Position numbers and translations under genes: made by a program. A model generated the notes under the pieces. It saw nothing but the letters and a program-made list of their open reading frames with translations, searched no databases and had not been told where the DNA came from. From Indibacter alkaliphilus LW1 (GTDB taxonomy: Bacteria; Bacteroidota; Bacteroidia; Cytophagales; Cyclobacteriaceae), in the NCBI RefSeq assembly GCF_000295935.2, contig NZ_ALWO02000036.1, positions 124,001 to 188,000 of the forward strand: a DNA stretch of 64,000 nucleotides, written 5' to 3'. Below are positions 43,482 to 52,580 of the stretch, piece after piece (within the stretch, counting starts at the first letter, position 1; every line of letters starts with the position of its first letter).

Positions 43482-44636
43482 ATGCAGCACACCTCTTTTA
43501 TCGAAATCAGTAAATCCGCGTACAAAAAAAACATAGATTTTTTGAAGTCTGAAGTCGGTGATAAAACGGAAATCTCAATAGTCGTCAAAGGCAATGCTTA
43601 TGGACATGGCATTGAAAATATTGTGCCCTTGGCAGAGGAAAATGGGATCAGGCATTTCAGCACATTCAGTTCGGATGAAGCCTTAAGGGTATACAATTCC
43701 AGCCTGCACAATTCTCAGGTGATGATCATGGGAATGCTGGAAAATTCAGACTTAGAAGAAATTCTGCTGAAGGAAATCAGTTTTTTTGCTTTTGAGTTTG
43801 ACAGACTGGAAGCAGCTATAGCTATGGCCAAAAAACTAAACGTCAAAGCAAAAATTCATATAGAGGTGGAAACGGGTTTTCATAGAACTGGATTTGAATG
43901 GGATGACAGAGAATGGCTGGGTAAAATTCTTAAGGAAAACAGGGAACACTTAGAGCTAAAAGGCCTTTGCACTCACTATGCAGGAGCAGAAAGCATCAGT
44001 AATTATGTGCGTGTCCGAAAACAGATCAAAGAATATAGTAAGTTTAAAAAGTGGCTGACTGCTGAAGGAATTAAGTTTGAAAAATATCATACTGCTTGTT
44101 CTGCTGCTACACTCAGTTACCCTGAAACAATCATGGACCTGGTCAGAATAGGCATTGCTTCCTACGGGCTCTGGCCCACTATGGAAACCTACATGTATAA
44201 ATTCCAAACACTTCCGGAGCAAAACAAAAATCCTCTGAAGAGATTGATTTCTTGGAAAAGTTCAGTCATGAATACCAAAACGGTCAAAATGGGTGATTTT
44301 ATTGGGTATGGCTCAAGCTATATGGCACCTCGTGATATGACCATCGCTTTGGTTCCCATAGGTTATGGGCATGGGTATAGCCGTTTGTTAAGCAATCAGG
44401 GCAAGGTCTTGATCGGCGGCAAAATAGTGACTGTAGTAGGGACCGTAACCATGAACAGTATTGCTGTAGACATCACAGACTTGGAGGGAACACAAAAAGG
44501 AGACGAAGTAGTTATCATCGGAAAACAGGAAGATAATGAAATCACTGTTGCTTCTTTCGGCGAATCTACGCAGCAGGTCAATTACGAATTGCTTACACGC
44601 TTGCCTTTGGATATTCCAAGACGGGTGGTGGAGTAG
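43482..44636 (+). CDS. alr: Alanine racemase
   Basis: The 384-residue PLP enzyme interconverts L- and D-alanine for peptidoglycan. The PLP lysine Lys36 lies in VVKGNAYGHG, the standard N-terminal motif; the second-domain motif MGDFIGYGSSYMAPRD contains the region of the catalytic tyrosine, and GTVTMNSIAVDIT is the typical C-terminal segment. Length is normal (about 370-390). It has its own transcription unit after the terminator at 43407. Why it follows the envelope cluster cannot be told; it may be unrelated housekeeping. Confidence 0.96.
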   Translation: MQHTSFIEISKSAYKKNIDFLKSEVGDKTEISIVVKGNAYGHGIENIVPLAEENGIRHFSTFSSDEALRVYNSSLHNSQVMIMGMLENSDLEEILLKEISFFAFEFDRLEAAIAMAKKLNVKAKIHIEVETGFHRTGFEWDDREWLGKILKENREHLELKGLCTHYAGAESISNYVRVRKQIKEYSKFKKWLTAEGIKFEKYHTACSAATLSYPETIMDLVRIGIASYGLWPTMETYMYKFQTLPEQNKNPLKRLISWKSSVMNTKTVKMGDFIGYGSSYMAPRDMTIALVPIGYGHGYSRLLSNQGKVLIGGKIVTVVGTVTMNSIAVDITDLEGTQKGDEVVIIGKQEDNEITVASFGESTQQVNYELLTRLPLDIPRRVVE

Positions 44637-44641
44637 AAGGA

Positions 44642-44808
44642 AGATTTCAGATTGTAGATTTCAGATTGAGGATTGAAAAAAGGATGAAGGACGACAGGGT
44701 GTATATAATGTTCAGGGTCTGGTGTACCGGTTACAGTTCATCCGTTCGTCAATTCATCAGTTCTTCATTTTTTGATTTAAGATTTTAGATTGTAGATTTT
44801 AGATTTGA
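44642..44808. repeat. Dispersed 14-bp intergenic repeat pairs
   Basis: AGATTTCAGATTGT (44642) is followed directly by AGATTTCAGATTGA (44656); the variant AGATTTTAGATTGT (44780) is followed by AGATTTTAGATTTG (44794). Both pairs have an exact 14-bp period. Between them, GGATGAAGGACGAC (about 44682) and the loosely inverse TTCGTCAATTCATC (44744) could pair. The gap 44637-44919 holds no gene. Confidence 0.6.
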
Positions 44809-44919
44809 CACCATGTCGTTACCGATTTGTCATATCAATTGAGGTCGATTACTTTTCACCATTTAGGGATTAAGCTTTTTATTTCTTGATCATCCTTAAT
44901 TTCTTAATGGTAATGTTTT

Positions 44920-45702
44920 TTAGATTCTAGGCTTTCCGAGCAAATACAGTTTATTTCCTCCTTTCCCATTTAGTTTTCCCATTTCCCAATTATACTTTTC
45001 GTCTGACATCCCCTCGGTCAATTGCTCCATGTCCTCCAAAGTATAGGTTCTTGCATTCGAAACAGCTCCATCCCAAGCTATAAACAAAGGCAGAATAGGA
45101 ATCAGGTAAGTAAATACCAGCTGTTGCCAGGTCAAGGGTTTCACAGAAGGGGTAAAAATCAATGTTCCGATCAAGGCAAAAGGAATCGCCAACCACCATA
45201 AATAAATAGGAGGAGAATTGTCACTGATTTCATAAATCAAAATAGGCTGGCCGGAGGTTTTGGCATTGGATAAAATTTGGCGGGCTATCTCAGGCTTCAT
45301 ATGGTGCATGCTGCTTACCATGGTTCTGAGACCTTTGATTTCCGGAGAAACCTGAGTGGCATCCAATGAAGTGGTCAAATACTGGAGTCCTTTGCCTTCC
45401 TCATTATTGATTTTTTCTGCCGCTGTTTTATTGGGGTAAAGATCACTCAAAATAAGCTTTAAGCCCGGTTGACTCTCCTGAAGTTTTTTGACAATTTCTA
45501 CCATAGGACCTCCATTTCCTGAGCACAAATCTAAAATTACTTTGTCTTCTGTATAGGTAAGTCCTCTTTTGATCAATGGGCCTAAAAGCCTAGCCGAACC
45601 CAGTATTCTATGAAAGGTACTGATGTACCTTGTCATCATAACTCTGATCCAATCCGGAAACCAAGCCTGATCTTCAAATTCAAAAAGTTGAATGCGCTTC
45701 AT
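44920..45702 (-). CDS. Class I SAM-dependent methyltransferase with membrane-like C-terminus
   Basis: The 260-residue product starts MKRIQLFEFEDQAWFPDWIRVMMT. The SAM-binding motif I is VILDLCSGNGGPMVEIV (about 57-73), followed by LILSDLYPNKTAAEKINNE and the region MVSSMHHMKPEIARQIL, which matches a class I fold of unassigned substrate. Two hydrophobic stretches, YLWWLAIPFALIGTLIFTP (about 165-185) and QQLVFTYLIPILPLFIAW (about 195-213), suggest membrane association. No neighbour links it to a pathway. Single gene unit, convergent with alr. Confidence 0.85.
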   Translation of the reverse strand: MKRIQLFEFEDQAWFPDWIRVMMTRYISTFHRILGSARLLGPLIKRGLTYTEDKVILDLCSGNGGPMVEIVKKLQESQPGLKLILSDLYPNKTAAEKINNEEGKGLQYLTTSLDATQVSPEIKGLRTMVSSMHHMKPEIARQILSNAKTSGQPILIYEISDNSPPIYLWWLAIPFALIGTLIFTPSVKPLTWQQLVFTYLIPILPLFIAWDGAVSNARTYTLEDMEQLTEGMSDEKYNWEMGKLNGKGGNKLYLLGKPRI

Positions 45703-45924
45703 AGGTCGAATCTACTGAATTTTCCGCTGAAAACATTTGATTTTGAAGCAACTACAAAAAAATTCTTTAAAGAATCCCGCTCCATTTTACCAGACTTCAA
45801 AGAGACTCTCACCTATATAAGCTTACCCAATAATTTCACCTATTGTATCCTTTATGGATTGGACATTACATCTGACAGGTTTTTATCCATTTCCCTAACC
45901 TTGACAAGGTAGGATTATATGGTT

Positions 45925-47064
45925 TTAGTCTTCAAAATGTAATTTTTGAATGATCTCCCAAAACATACTTACGCCGGTATCGATCAGTCCATCCGGAAAA
46001 TCAAAATTAGGCTCGTGCAATTGAGGTTGTTTGGTCCCTGATCCCAAACCAAACAGCAAGGTTTTTGTCTTTTTGGAAAAATGTCCAAAATCCTCTGACC
46101 ACCTAAAAGGAATCCTGATATGCTTTACTTTCAAACCCAACTTTTTTGCTGCATCATTCCCATAATCCCATGCTTCTGGATCATTGTGGGTTGCTGCGAA
46201 GCTCTCTACAAATTCAAAACTAATCTCCAATCCATACTCTTTGGCAATTTGAGTACAAAGCTTTTCAGCATAAGCGACTAGAATATCACGTGTCTCATTT
46301 TCATAAGCCCTCAATGTAGCACACACTACAGCCTCTCCCGGAGTGGTACCAAATGCTGCTTCTCCTAACTTGGCATGGATTACTGTGACTAATGTAAATC
46401 TTTTCATGGCATCAGGAAGCTTTTCCAAGGCAACCAGGCACTTTGCCATGGCTTCGGCTGGAGAATTACCTGCTTCTGGATGAGCCGAGTGAGAGTTGCG
46501 ACCCTTTAGCTTAACAATCATGCCTACTGAAGCGGCAGCAAATGCCCCTTTCTTGATCACTACCTGATTTTTCTCATAGCCAGGTAGGTTGTGAAGTGCA
46601 AATCCAACATCCGGATTATGTTTATGGAATTTTTTATCTGCTAAGACTGCCTGAGCTCCCTCTCCGATCTCCTCTGCCGGTTGAAAGAGCAAGACCACTT
46701 TCCCTTTTTTCGGCCTTTCGTTGGAAAGCTTCATTCCAAGCCCGGCAATAATCGCCATATGTCCGTCATGACCACAGGTATGGGATTTTCCTTCGATTTT
46801 GCTTTTGTGTGGAATAGCGTGATCTTCTTTGATAGGTAACCCGTCCAACTCACAACGGAACATACTGGTTTGCCCCTTTTCCTTTCCCTCGTAGATAAAT
46901 GCGAGACCCGTACCTCCCAATTCCTCCACTACCTCATCAGGTTCAAATGCTTTGAAAAATTCAAGCACCCTTTTGGCGGTTTCCTTTTCTTCTCCCGATA
47001 ATTCAGGGTATTGGTGCAGAGTTTTTCTAAAATCTATGAGTTGTTTGAGTTCAGACTTATTCAT
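45925..47064 (-). CDS. M20D-family metallo-amidohydrolase
   Basis: The 379-residue product belongs to the M20 dipeptidase/aminoacylase group (hippuricase, IAA-amino acid hydrolase, N-acetyl-diaminopimelate deacetylase-like). The start is the ATG at 47064; the TTG one codon upstream is not needed. Metal ligand motifs: HTCGHDGHMA (about 93-102, His and Asp) and EEIGEGAQAVLAD (about 129-141, Glu pair), plus ALHNLPGY. The substrate could be N-acyl amino acids or auxin-like amides. The length is normal. It is a solitary gene on this strand, 210 bp past the methyltransferase start. Confidence 0.93.
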   Translation of the reverse strand: MNKSELKQLIDFRKTLHQYPELSGEEKETAKRVLEFFKAFEPDEVVEELGGTGLAFIYEGKEKGQTSMFRCELDGLPIKEDHAIPHKSKIEGKSHTCGHDGHMAIIAGLGMKLSNERPKKGKVVLLFQPAEEIGEGAQAVLADKKFHKHNPDVGFALHNLPGYEKNQVVIKKGAFAAASVGMIVKLKGRNSHSAHPEAGNSPAEAMAKCLVALEKLPDAMKRFTLVTVIHAKLGEAAFGTTPGEAVVCATLRAYENETRDILVAYAEKLCTQIAKEYGLEISFEFVESFAATHNDPEAWDYGNDAAKKLGLKVKHIRIPFRWSEDFGHFSKKTKTLLFGLGSGTKQPQLHEPNFDFPDGLIDTGVSMFWEIIQKLHFED

Positions 47065-47386
47065 CAAAAAACGGTTTAAGTGGGACAGCTAATTTTATAA
47101 TTACAATAGCATTTAGGATAACATTTCGAAAGTCCAGATTTGTAAACAAAGTTTGTTTTTACTTTTAATCCAACTTTGGAAAATTTTAATCTCACTTGAA
47201 GTTTTATCTAAAGACCATTGAATACTTCTACAGGACAAATCTATAACAATGATTGTTCCTATGCATACATATTCCAAGCGCATTTGGTATTGGTAGCAAA
47301 TTTTTTCAACTGAGGCTCACAGACCTTATATTTTTCCAAGAACTTTTTTATATTGAAAAATGCTTACCACTAAATCCATTTGAAAA
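47065..47386. other. 322-bp non-coding gap
   Basis: Between the divergent M20 hydrolase and the small CIGCGS gene I see no open frame or strong repeat, apart from a short AAACAAAGTTTGTTT self-complementary stretch near 47146. Both promoters should lie here, but neither could be placed with confidence. Confidence 0.4.
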
Positions 47387-47563
47387 ATGACAACTGAACA
47401 AAAGACAGCCATCGAAAAAGAGGTTGAAAACCTCAAAGAAGCCCTTACAGGAGATATGTTTAAGGACATGGAAACCCGTGACAGAATCCACAACCTAGAA
47501 ATGCAATTGAAAGGAGTCAAACCCATGGATAGCCATTTTGACTGCATTGGCTGTGGAAGTTGA
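47387..47563 (+). CDS. 58-residue conserved-looking protein ending CIGCGS
   Basis: ATG at 47387, TGA at 47561-47563. The N-terminal 45 residues are strongly amphipathic helix (KTAIEKEVENLKEALTGDMF, then ETRDRIHNLEMQL), and the C-terminus is HFDCIGCGS, a CxxC motif two residues before the end. The charged helical content and codon use fit a real gene, and a CxxC tail of this sort could bind a metal or act in thiol chemistry. It is too short for confident family assignment; I do not recognise it. It precedes rluE by 87 bp. Confidence 0.7.
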   Translation: MTTEQKTAIEKEVENLKEALTGDMFKDMETRDRIHNLEMQLKGVKPMDSHFDCIGCGS

Positions 47564-47650
47564 TTCCAACTAAATCTGATAAAGTACAGGCTTCTGCTTT
47601 TTGTCCTTTTTTGCAAAATGCAGAGGCCTTTTCAATTTAATCATTCATTC

Positions 47651-48310
47651 ATGCAGAGTAGGTATTTTGTAATCTATAAGCCTTTTGGCATTCTCAGCCA
47701 GTTCAGTGGTGATGCTGATACTTTAAAGGGTCTCTTTGATTTTCCAAAAAATGTGTACCCGGTTGGAAGGCTGGATAAGGACAGTGAAGGTCTTCTGCTT
47801 ATCACAGATGATAAAGAACTGAATCATCACTTACTCAATCCAAGGTTTGGGCACAAAAGGACCTATTTGGTGCAGGTAGAAGGAAGCCCCAATGAAAAAG
47901 AAGTGAAAAGACTGGAAAATGGACTGGAAATCAATGTTGATGGGAAAAACTACATTACTAAAAGAGCAAATGCCAGCCTTTTGCAGCAAGCACCAGTCTT
48001 GCCCGATCGGAATCCACCGATAAGGTTTCGGAAATCCGTACCCGACACCTGGATTGAGCTGAGCTTAAAGGAAGGGAAAAACAGACAGGTCCGGAAAATG
48101 ACAGCTGCAATCGGGTTTCCTACGCTAAGGTTGGTTCGGCTTGCTATGGAAAACCTCTCTGTAGCCGGTTTTGAGGTTGGTGAAGTAAGAGAATTTGCTC
48201 AAGAGGAAATTTATGCATTGCTAAAACTTGACCCTAAAAATATCTACCAACAAAATTTAACATCCGGAAAGAAATCTTTTTTACGGTCACCCGTTAAAAG
48301 AGGACGATAA
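47651..48310 (+). CDS. rluE: RluE-type 23S rRNA pseudouridine synthase
   Basis: The 219-residue product, from the ATG at 47651 (MQSRYFVIYKPFGILSQFS), belongs to the RsuA/RluB/E/F group. The catalytic aspartate lies in VYPVGRLDKDSEGLLLITDD, and the motif LKEGKNRQVRKMTAAIGFPTLRLVR is family-defining; it lacks the N-terminal S4 domain, as in RluE. Earlier ATG at 47618 (11 codons longer) is possible, but the extra residues have no family content. It modifies a single 23S uridine (position 2457 by E. coli precedent). Single gene after the 58-residue protein. Confidence 0.92.
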   Translation: MQSRYFVIYKPFGILSQFSGDADTLKGLFDFPKNVYPVGRLDKDSEGLLLITDDKELNHHLLNPRFGHKRTYLVQVEGSPNEKEVKRLENGLEINVDGKNYITKRANASLLQQAPVLPDRNPPIRFRKSVPDTWIELSLKEGKNRQVRKMTAAIGFPTLRLVRLAMENLSVAGFEVGEVREFAQEEIYALLKLDPKNIYQQNLTSGKKSFLRSPVKRGR

Positions 48311-48423
48311 TCAAACCCTCCTTTTTGCCATTTATCATTTACAAAAAACGGAAATTGGGATACAGGGTAATTTGTTATAATTTAGCCAGCGTTTTAATAG
48401 AGACGAGATTTGAGGCAGGAAAA

Positions 48424-48500
48424 TGGTACCAAGTACAATGTACCAAGAAGGGTTGGAGGGAGTATAGGGCCTCTTAAATCGTACTTCGTAAATCATAATT
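48424..48500. repeat. Third, divergent copy of the GTACCAAG hairpin repeat
   Basis: TGGTACCAAGTACAATGTACCAAGAAGG and CGTACTTCGTAAA (about 48491) match the ars-operon hairpin family at 3341 and 3978, but the centre is different. It sits between rluE and moxR. This shows the family is genomic rather than arsenic-specific. Confidence 0.6.
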
Positions 48501-48566
48501 AGAGACAGGGAATCGAGCTTCAAAAAATATTTCCATTTATTTCAACTGTATATCAAATTTAAAAAC

Positions 48567-49538
48567 ATGCATCAGGAAAAAATCCAACAGGTAATAGAAG
48601 AGGTAAAAAAGATCGTGGTAGGGCAGGACAGAATGGTCAACAGGTTGTTGATCGGACTTTTTACCAATGGCCATATCCTTTTGGAAGGTGTGCCGGGTTT
48701 GGCCAAAACACTTACCGTCAACACACTTGCCAAAGTTCTTCACCTGGATTTTAAGAGAATACAGTTTACTCCGGATCTTTTGCCTTCGGATTTGGTGGGT
48801 ACTATGATTTACAATCAGCAGGAGGCCAATTTTGAAGTGAAAAAAGGACCAATCTTCGCCAATATTATTTTGGCGGATGAGGTAAACCGGTCTCCAGCAA
48901 AGGTACAATCAGCGCTTTTGGAGGCCATGCAGGAAAAGCAAGTAACGATTGGCGAAACGACATTTCAACTCGATAGACCATTCCTTGTATTGGCTACCCA
49001 AAACCCGGTAGACCAGGAAGGTACTTATCCTTTACCAGAAGCACAGGTGGATAGGTTTATGATGAAAGTTCACATCGACTATCCAAGTAAAGCAGACGAA
49101 ATGGAAGTCATGAGGAGAATGGCGAATATGCAGTTCAACTCTGAAGTCAATGCCATACTTTCCAAAGAAGATATTTTTGCGATCCGTTCCATGATCAATG
49201 AAGTCAAGATAGCAGAGCCTTTGGAGCAATATATCATTGAATTGGTATTTGCAACCAGATTTCCGGAAAAATATGGACTTGCAGAAGAAGCGAAATACAT
49301 ACAATTCGGGGTTTCTCCAAGGGCAAGTATCAACCTTAATTTGGCGGCGCGTGCATCTGCTTTTATGGAGGGCAGGGACTATGTACTTCCCGAGGACATC
49401 AAAGCGGTAGCGGAAGATGTGCTCAACCACAGAATTATACTCAATTATGAAGCTGAAGCAGATAATGTTTCTACTCGTGATCTGATCAGGATATTCTTGG
49501 ACAAAATTCCTATTAACAAATCGGTAACATTGAAATAG
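48567..49538 (+). CDS. MoxR-family AAA ATPase
   Basis: The 323-residue protein is a MoxR-type AAA+ ATPase. Walker A is EGVPGLAKT (about 40-48), Walker B with ILADEVNRSPAKVQSALLEAMQEKQVT (about 108-134), and the sensor/arginine region includes LATQNPVDQEGTYPLPEAQVDRF and FGVSPRASINL. MoxR enzymes usually act with DUF58 and von Willebrand proteins as chaperones for metal-cofactor or secretion proteins. Here no such partner follows: a 190-bp gap leads to an unrelated TonB receptor. It is isolated in this window. Confidence 0.93.
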   Translation: MHQEKIQQVIEEVKKIVVGQDRMVNRLLIGLFTNGHILLEGVPGLAKTLTVNTLAKVLHLDFKRIQFTPDLLPSDLVGTMIYNQQEANFEVKKGPIFANIILADEVNRSPAKVQSALLEAMQEKQVTIGETTFQLDRPFLVLATQNPVDQEGTYPLPEAQVDRFMMKVHIDYPSKADEMEVMRRMANMQFNSEVNAILSKEDIFAIRSMINEVKIAEPLEQYIIELVFATRFPEKYGLAEEAKYIQFGVSPRASINLNLAARASAFMEGRDYVLPEDIKAVAEDVLNHRIILNYEAEADNVSTRDLIRIFLDKIPINKSVTLK

Positions 49539-49727
49539 GCCTAACCAGTTTATTTTGACATATTGTCTGTTCATAGACAAAGCGGGGTCATTGCAATATT
49601 AATTTATTGTGGTGACCCCTCTTCATTTTTTGGCCTCAAATTAACGAATTGATAATTTTTCCTACTCATTCAATTTACACTGTATGATGACTTTTGTGCT
49701 GTTCAAAGCTGTACAAAAATTATTATC

Positions 49728-52541
49728 ATGAAAAAGAAATTTTACCTCAGTTTTCTGGCTCTGATGTTTGTGGGATTAGCTCATAGTCAATCAGGGTCTA
49801 TTAGAGGCGTCGTCTCAGATGCCATAACCGGAGAGACTATTATTGGAGCCAATGTCAGGGTTGAAGGTACCATGCTTGGAGTGGCCACAGGGCTTGATGG
49901 AGATTTTGAAATATCGAGAGTAGAGCCTGGCACTTACAATATTGTCGTTTCCTTTATTTCGTACAAGACCTTAAGATTTGAAGATGTGCAGGTAGTAGCC
50001 GAAAAAGCTACCGTCATCAATGTGGAATTGGATGAAGATTTGGGGGACCTTGGAGAAGTAGTCGTATTAGCCTCTAGGGAAACGGGAAATAATATCGCTA
50101 TAGTATCTGAAATCAGAAAATCACTTCAGGTAGTCAGTGGTATTTCTTCTGAACAAATTAGGCTATCCCAGGACGGTAATGCCGCCCAAGTCATGAAAAG
50201 AGTTTCGGGTGTCAGCATTGTTGACAACAAATTTGTTCGAGTAAGGGGTGTGGATGACCGCTACAATGTAGTCATGATCAACAACTCGATTGCTCCTACG
50301 ACTCAGGTAGATAAGAGAACATTTTCTTTTGATTTGATCCCAAGCGAAAACTTGGACAGAATGCTGATTTACAAATCTGCTTCTCCTGAAGTACCTGGTG
50401 ACTTTGCCGGCGGAATGATAAAGGTATTTACAAAAAATGCTCCAGATGAGGACTTCATCAGTGTCGGAATGGGTATGGGTTTCAGGCAGAATACCACCTT
50501 TCAGCCCTATCTTCAGACAGAAGGGTCCAAGACTGATTGGTTGGGATTTGACAGCAACAGGGGCTTGCCTGCAAACTTTCCTACAACTGACGAATTGAAC
50601 AGTTCAGGCACAGGAAATCCATTAAGAGCTGAAGCTGGAAGAATGCTATCTGACAATTATCGCATGGATGAAATGAGCACACTTCCAAACGGTAGCTTGG
50701 GTCTTGCTTTTGGGAAAAACTGGTCAATTTTCGGTAAAAGACTTTCAACACTTACCAGTGCATCCATTGCCCAGGATTACCAATATTTTTTGGCTGAAAG
50801 AAACAGGTATTTCTTCCCAGTACCAGGTCAGCCTACGGAAAAAAGAGATGAGTATTTTGACAATACCTACATGAAATTCAATGAGGTAGGCATCATGTCC
50901 AACTGGATGCTCAGATTGAATGCAGATAATAAAATTGAATTCAGAAACCTTTTCAACCAAAGTGGTGAAAACGAAACAGTTTTCAGAGAAGGGAGAGATT
51001 TTATCCAGCGTCCAAATGGAGCACGCGATTATTCCTTTAGATACGAATCCAGAAGATTATACACCGGTCAGTTGGAAGGAACTCATCTTTTCAACCAAGA
51101 AAACACAAAATTAAACTGGGTTCTTGGCTATAATTCACTGGGACATGAAGAGCCTGATTTCAGGCGTTTAAGAACAGTTCGTGCCGATGTAGCAGGAGAA
51201 GGACAGTTTGAAATTATCGCACCCCCAAGTTCTAGCCCTCAGGATTTGGGTAGATATTATGGTTACATGAATGAGCAAGGGCTTGTCAACGGCGTAAATT
51301 TTGAAAAGAAATTTCAAGGGGTTGAAAAAGACAGGCCAAAGATCCTTCGAGCCGGTTACTTGGCAGATTACAAGTGGAGAGATTTTCAGGCAAGATACAT
51401 CACCACTTTTTTCCCAGGATTTCATGATCAGGAACGAGGGCAGGAGCTGATAAGGCTTCCAATATCAGAAGCATTTGCTCCTGAAAATTACAGCCAGGGA
51501 AATGGTTGGTTGATCCAAGAAGGAACCCGACCAAATGACCAATACGATGCCTCTACTTTGGTAGGAGCAGGATATGTAGGGGGAGTTTATCCAGTGGGTA
51601 AGTTTAACCTTTCTGGCGGGGTAAGATCCGAGTACAGCATTCAGGCCCTGAATTCCGCCAATGATGCAGGCCCTGTCACAGTAGAAAATATTGAGCTAGC
51701 TGTTCTTCCGTCATTAAACATTGATTACAATTTTTCAGATAGGTCATTGCTAAGATTGGGCTATGGTAAAACTGTGAACAGGCCAGAGTTTAGAGAAATG
51801 GCTCCATTCCTTTACTACAGCTTTGAATTTATCGCAGGCTTCTTTGGCAATCCAGACTTGCAAATGGCCAGGATAGACAACATAGACCTGAGGTACGAAT
51901 TCTACCCAAATGAGGGAGAAACACTAAGTATTGGGGCGTTCTACAAATTTTTTGACGATCCAATTGAAAGAATCCAAAGAAATATTACCGAAACACTTCA
52001 ATTTTCTTATGCCAATGCAGAAGATGCAACTGTCTATGGGGTAGAAGTGGAGGCCAGAAAGTCCTTAAATTCTGTAACATCAATCAGGTATCTGAGAAAC
52101 CTGTCTTTCAATGTAAATGCTTCTTTGATTTGGTCTGAGGTATTTTTGGGTGATGATGTTGCTTTTGAAGCCAATAGAAGAGCGCTTCAGGGACAATCCC
52201 CTTACGTGGTCAATGCAGCTATGTATTACATAGACCCAGTGACAGATTTTCAGGCAAGTCTGGCCTACAATGTACAAGGGCCAAGGATCTTTGTCGCAGG
52301 CAATGTCAATAACCCTTCCATCTATGAGCTGGAAAGGCATGCAGTGGACTTAACAGTCTCAAAAACCTTTAGAGAAAGGACAACAGTAAAATTTGGTATT
52401 CAGGACCTTCTGAACTTTCAATATAGATTTTATCAAGATTCCAACTTTGACAAGAAGATTGATACCAGCATTGATGATCCAATGTACCTATGGAGAAAAG
52501 GAACTCTTTTTAGCCTGAGCCTAGGCTATAGAATCAAGTAA
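49728..52541 (+). CDS. TonB-dependent receptor with carboxypeptidase-like N-domain
   Basis: The 937-residue product has signal MKKKFYLSFLALMFVGLAHSQ. An N-terminal CarboxypepD_reg-like domain (about 22-105, SGSIRGVVSDAITGETIIGANV) is followed by the plug (about 115-240, RVRGVDDRYNVVMINNSIAP, FAGGMIKVFT) and a 22-strand barrel. It ends TLFSLSLGYRIK. No SusD-like partner is next; instead a lipoprotein with parallel beta-helix-like features (52581) starts 39 bp later. The gene pair therefore imports something other than a SusCD glycan, perhaps a metal-organic or phosphate-type compound (inferred only). Confidence 0.92.
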   Translation: MKKKFYLSFLALMFVGLAHSQSGSIRGVVSDAITGETIIGANVRVEGTMLGVATGLDGDFEISRVEPGTYNIVVSFISYKTLRFEDVQVVAEKATVINVELDEDLGDLGEVVVLASRETGNNIAIVSEIRKSLQVVSGISSEQIRLSQDGNAAQVMKRVSGVSIVDNKFVRVRGVDDRYNVVMINNSIAPTTQVDKRTFSFDLIPSENLDRMLIYKSASPEVPGDFAGGMIKVFTKNAPDEDFISVGMGMGFRQNTTFQPYLQTEGSKTDWLGFDSNRGLPANFPTTDELNSSGTGNPLRAEAGRMLSDNYRMDEMSTLPNGSLGLAFGKNWSIFGKRLSTLTSASIAQDYQYFLAERNRYFFPVPGQPTEKRDEYFDNTYMKFNEVGIMSNWMLRLNADNKIEFRNLFNQSGENETVFREGRDFIQRPNGARDYSFRYESRRLYTGQLEGTHLFNQENTKLNWVLGYNSLGHEEPDFRRLRTVRADVAGEGQFEIIAPPSSSPQDLGRYYGYMNEQGLVNGVNFEKKFQGVEKDRPKILRAGYLADYKWRDFQARYITTFFPGFHDQERGQELIRLPISEAFAPENYSQGNGWLIQEGTRPNDQYDASTLVGAGYVGGVYPVGKFNLSGGVRSEYSIQALNSANDAGPVTVENIELAVLPSLNIDYNFSDRSLLRLGYGKTVNRPEFREMAPFLYYSFEFIAGFFGNPDLQMARIDNIDLRYEFYPNEGETLSIGAFYKFFDDPIERIQRNITETLQFSYANAEDATVYGVEVEARKSLNSVTSIRYLRNLSFNVNASLIWSEVFLGDDVAFEANRRALQGQSPYVVNAAMYYIDPVTDFQASLAYNVQGPRIFVAGNVNNPSIYELERHAVDLTVSKTFRERTTVKFGIQDLLNFQYRFYQDSNFDKKIDTSIDDPMYLWRKGTLFSLSLGYRIK

Positions 52542-52580
52542 TCTTACAAACTAAACTTTATAATTATTTCAATCAAAATC

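Noticed and set aside
45610-45912. 100-codon plus-strand open frame at the methyltransferase start
   Set aside because: It is mostly antisense to the methyltransferase and has no signal or domain.
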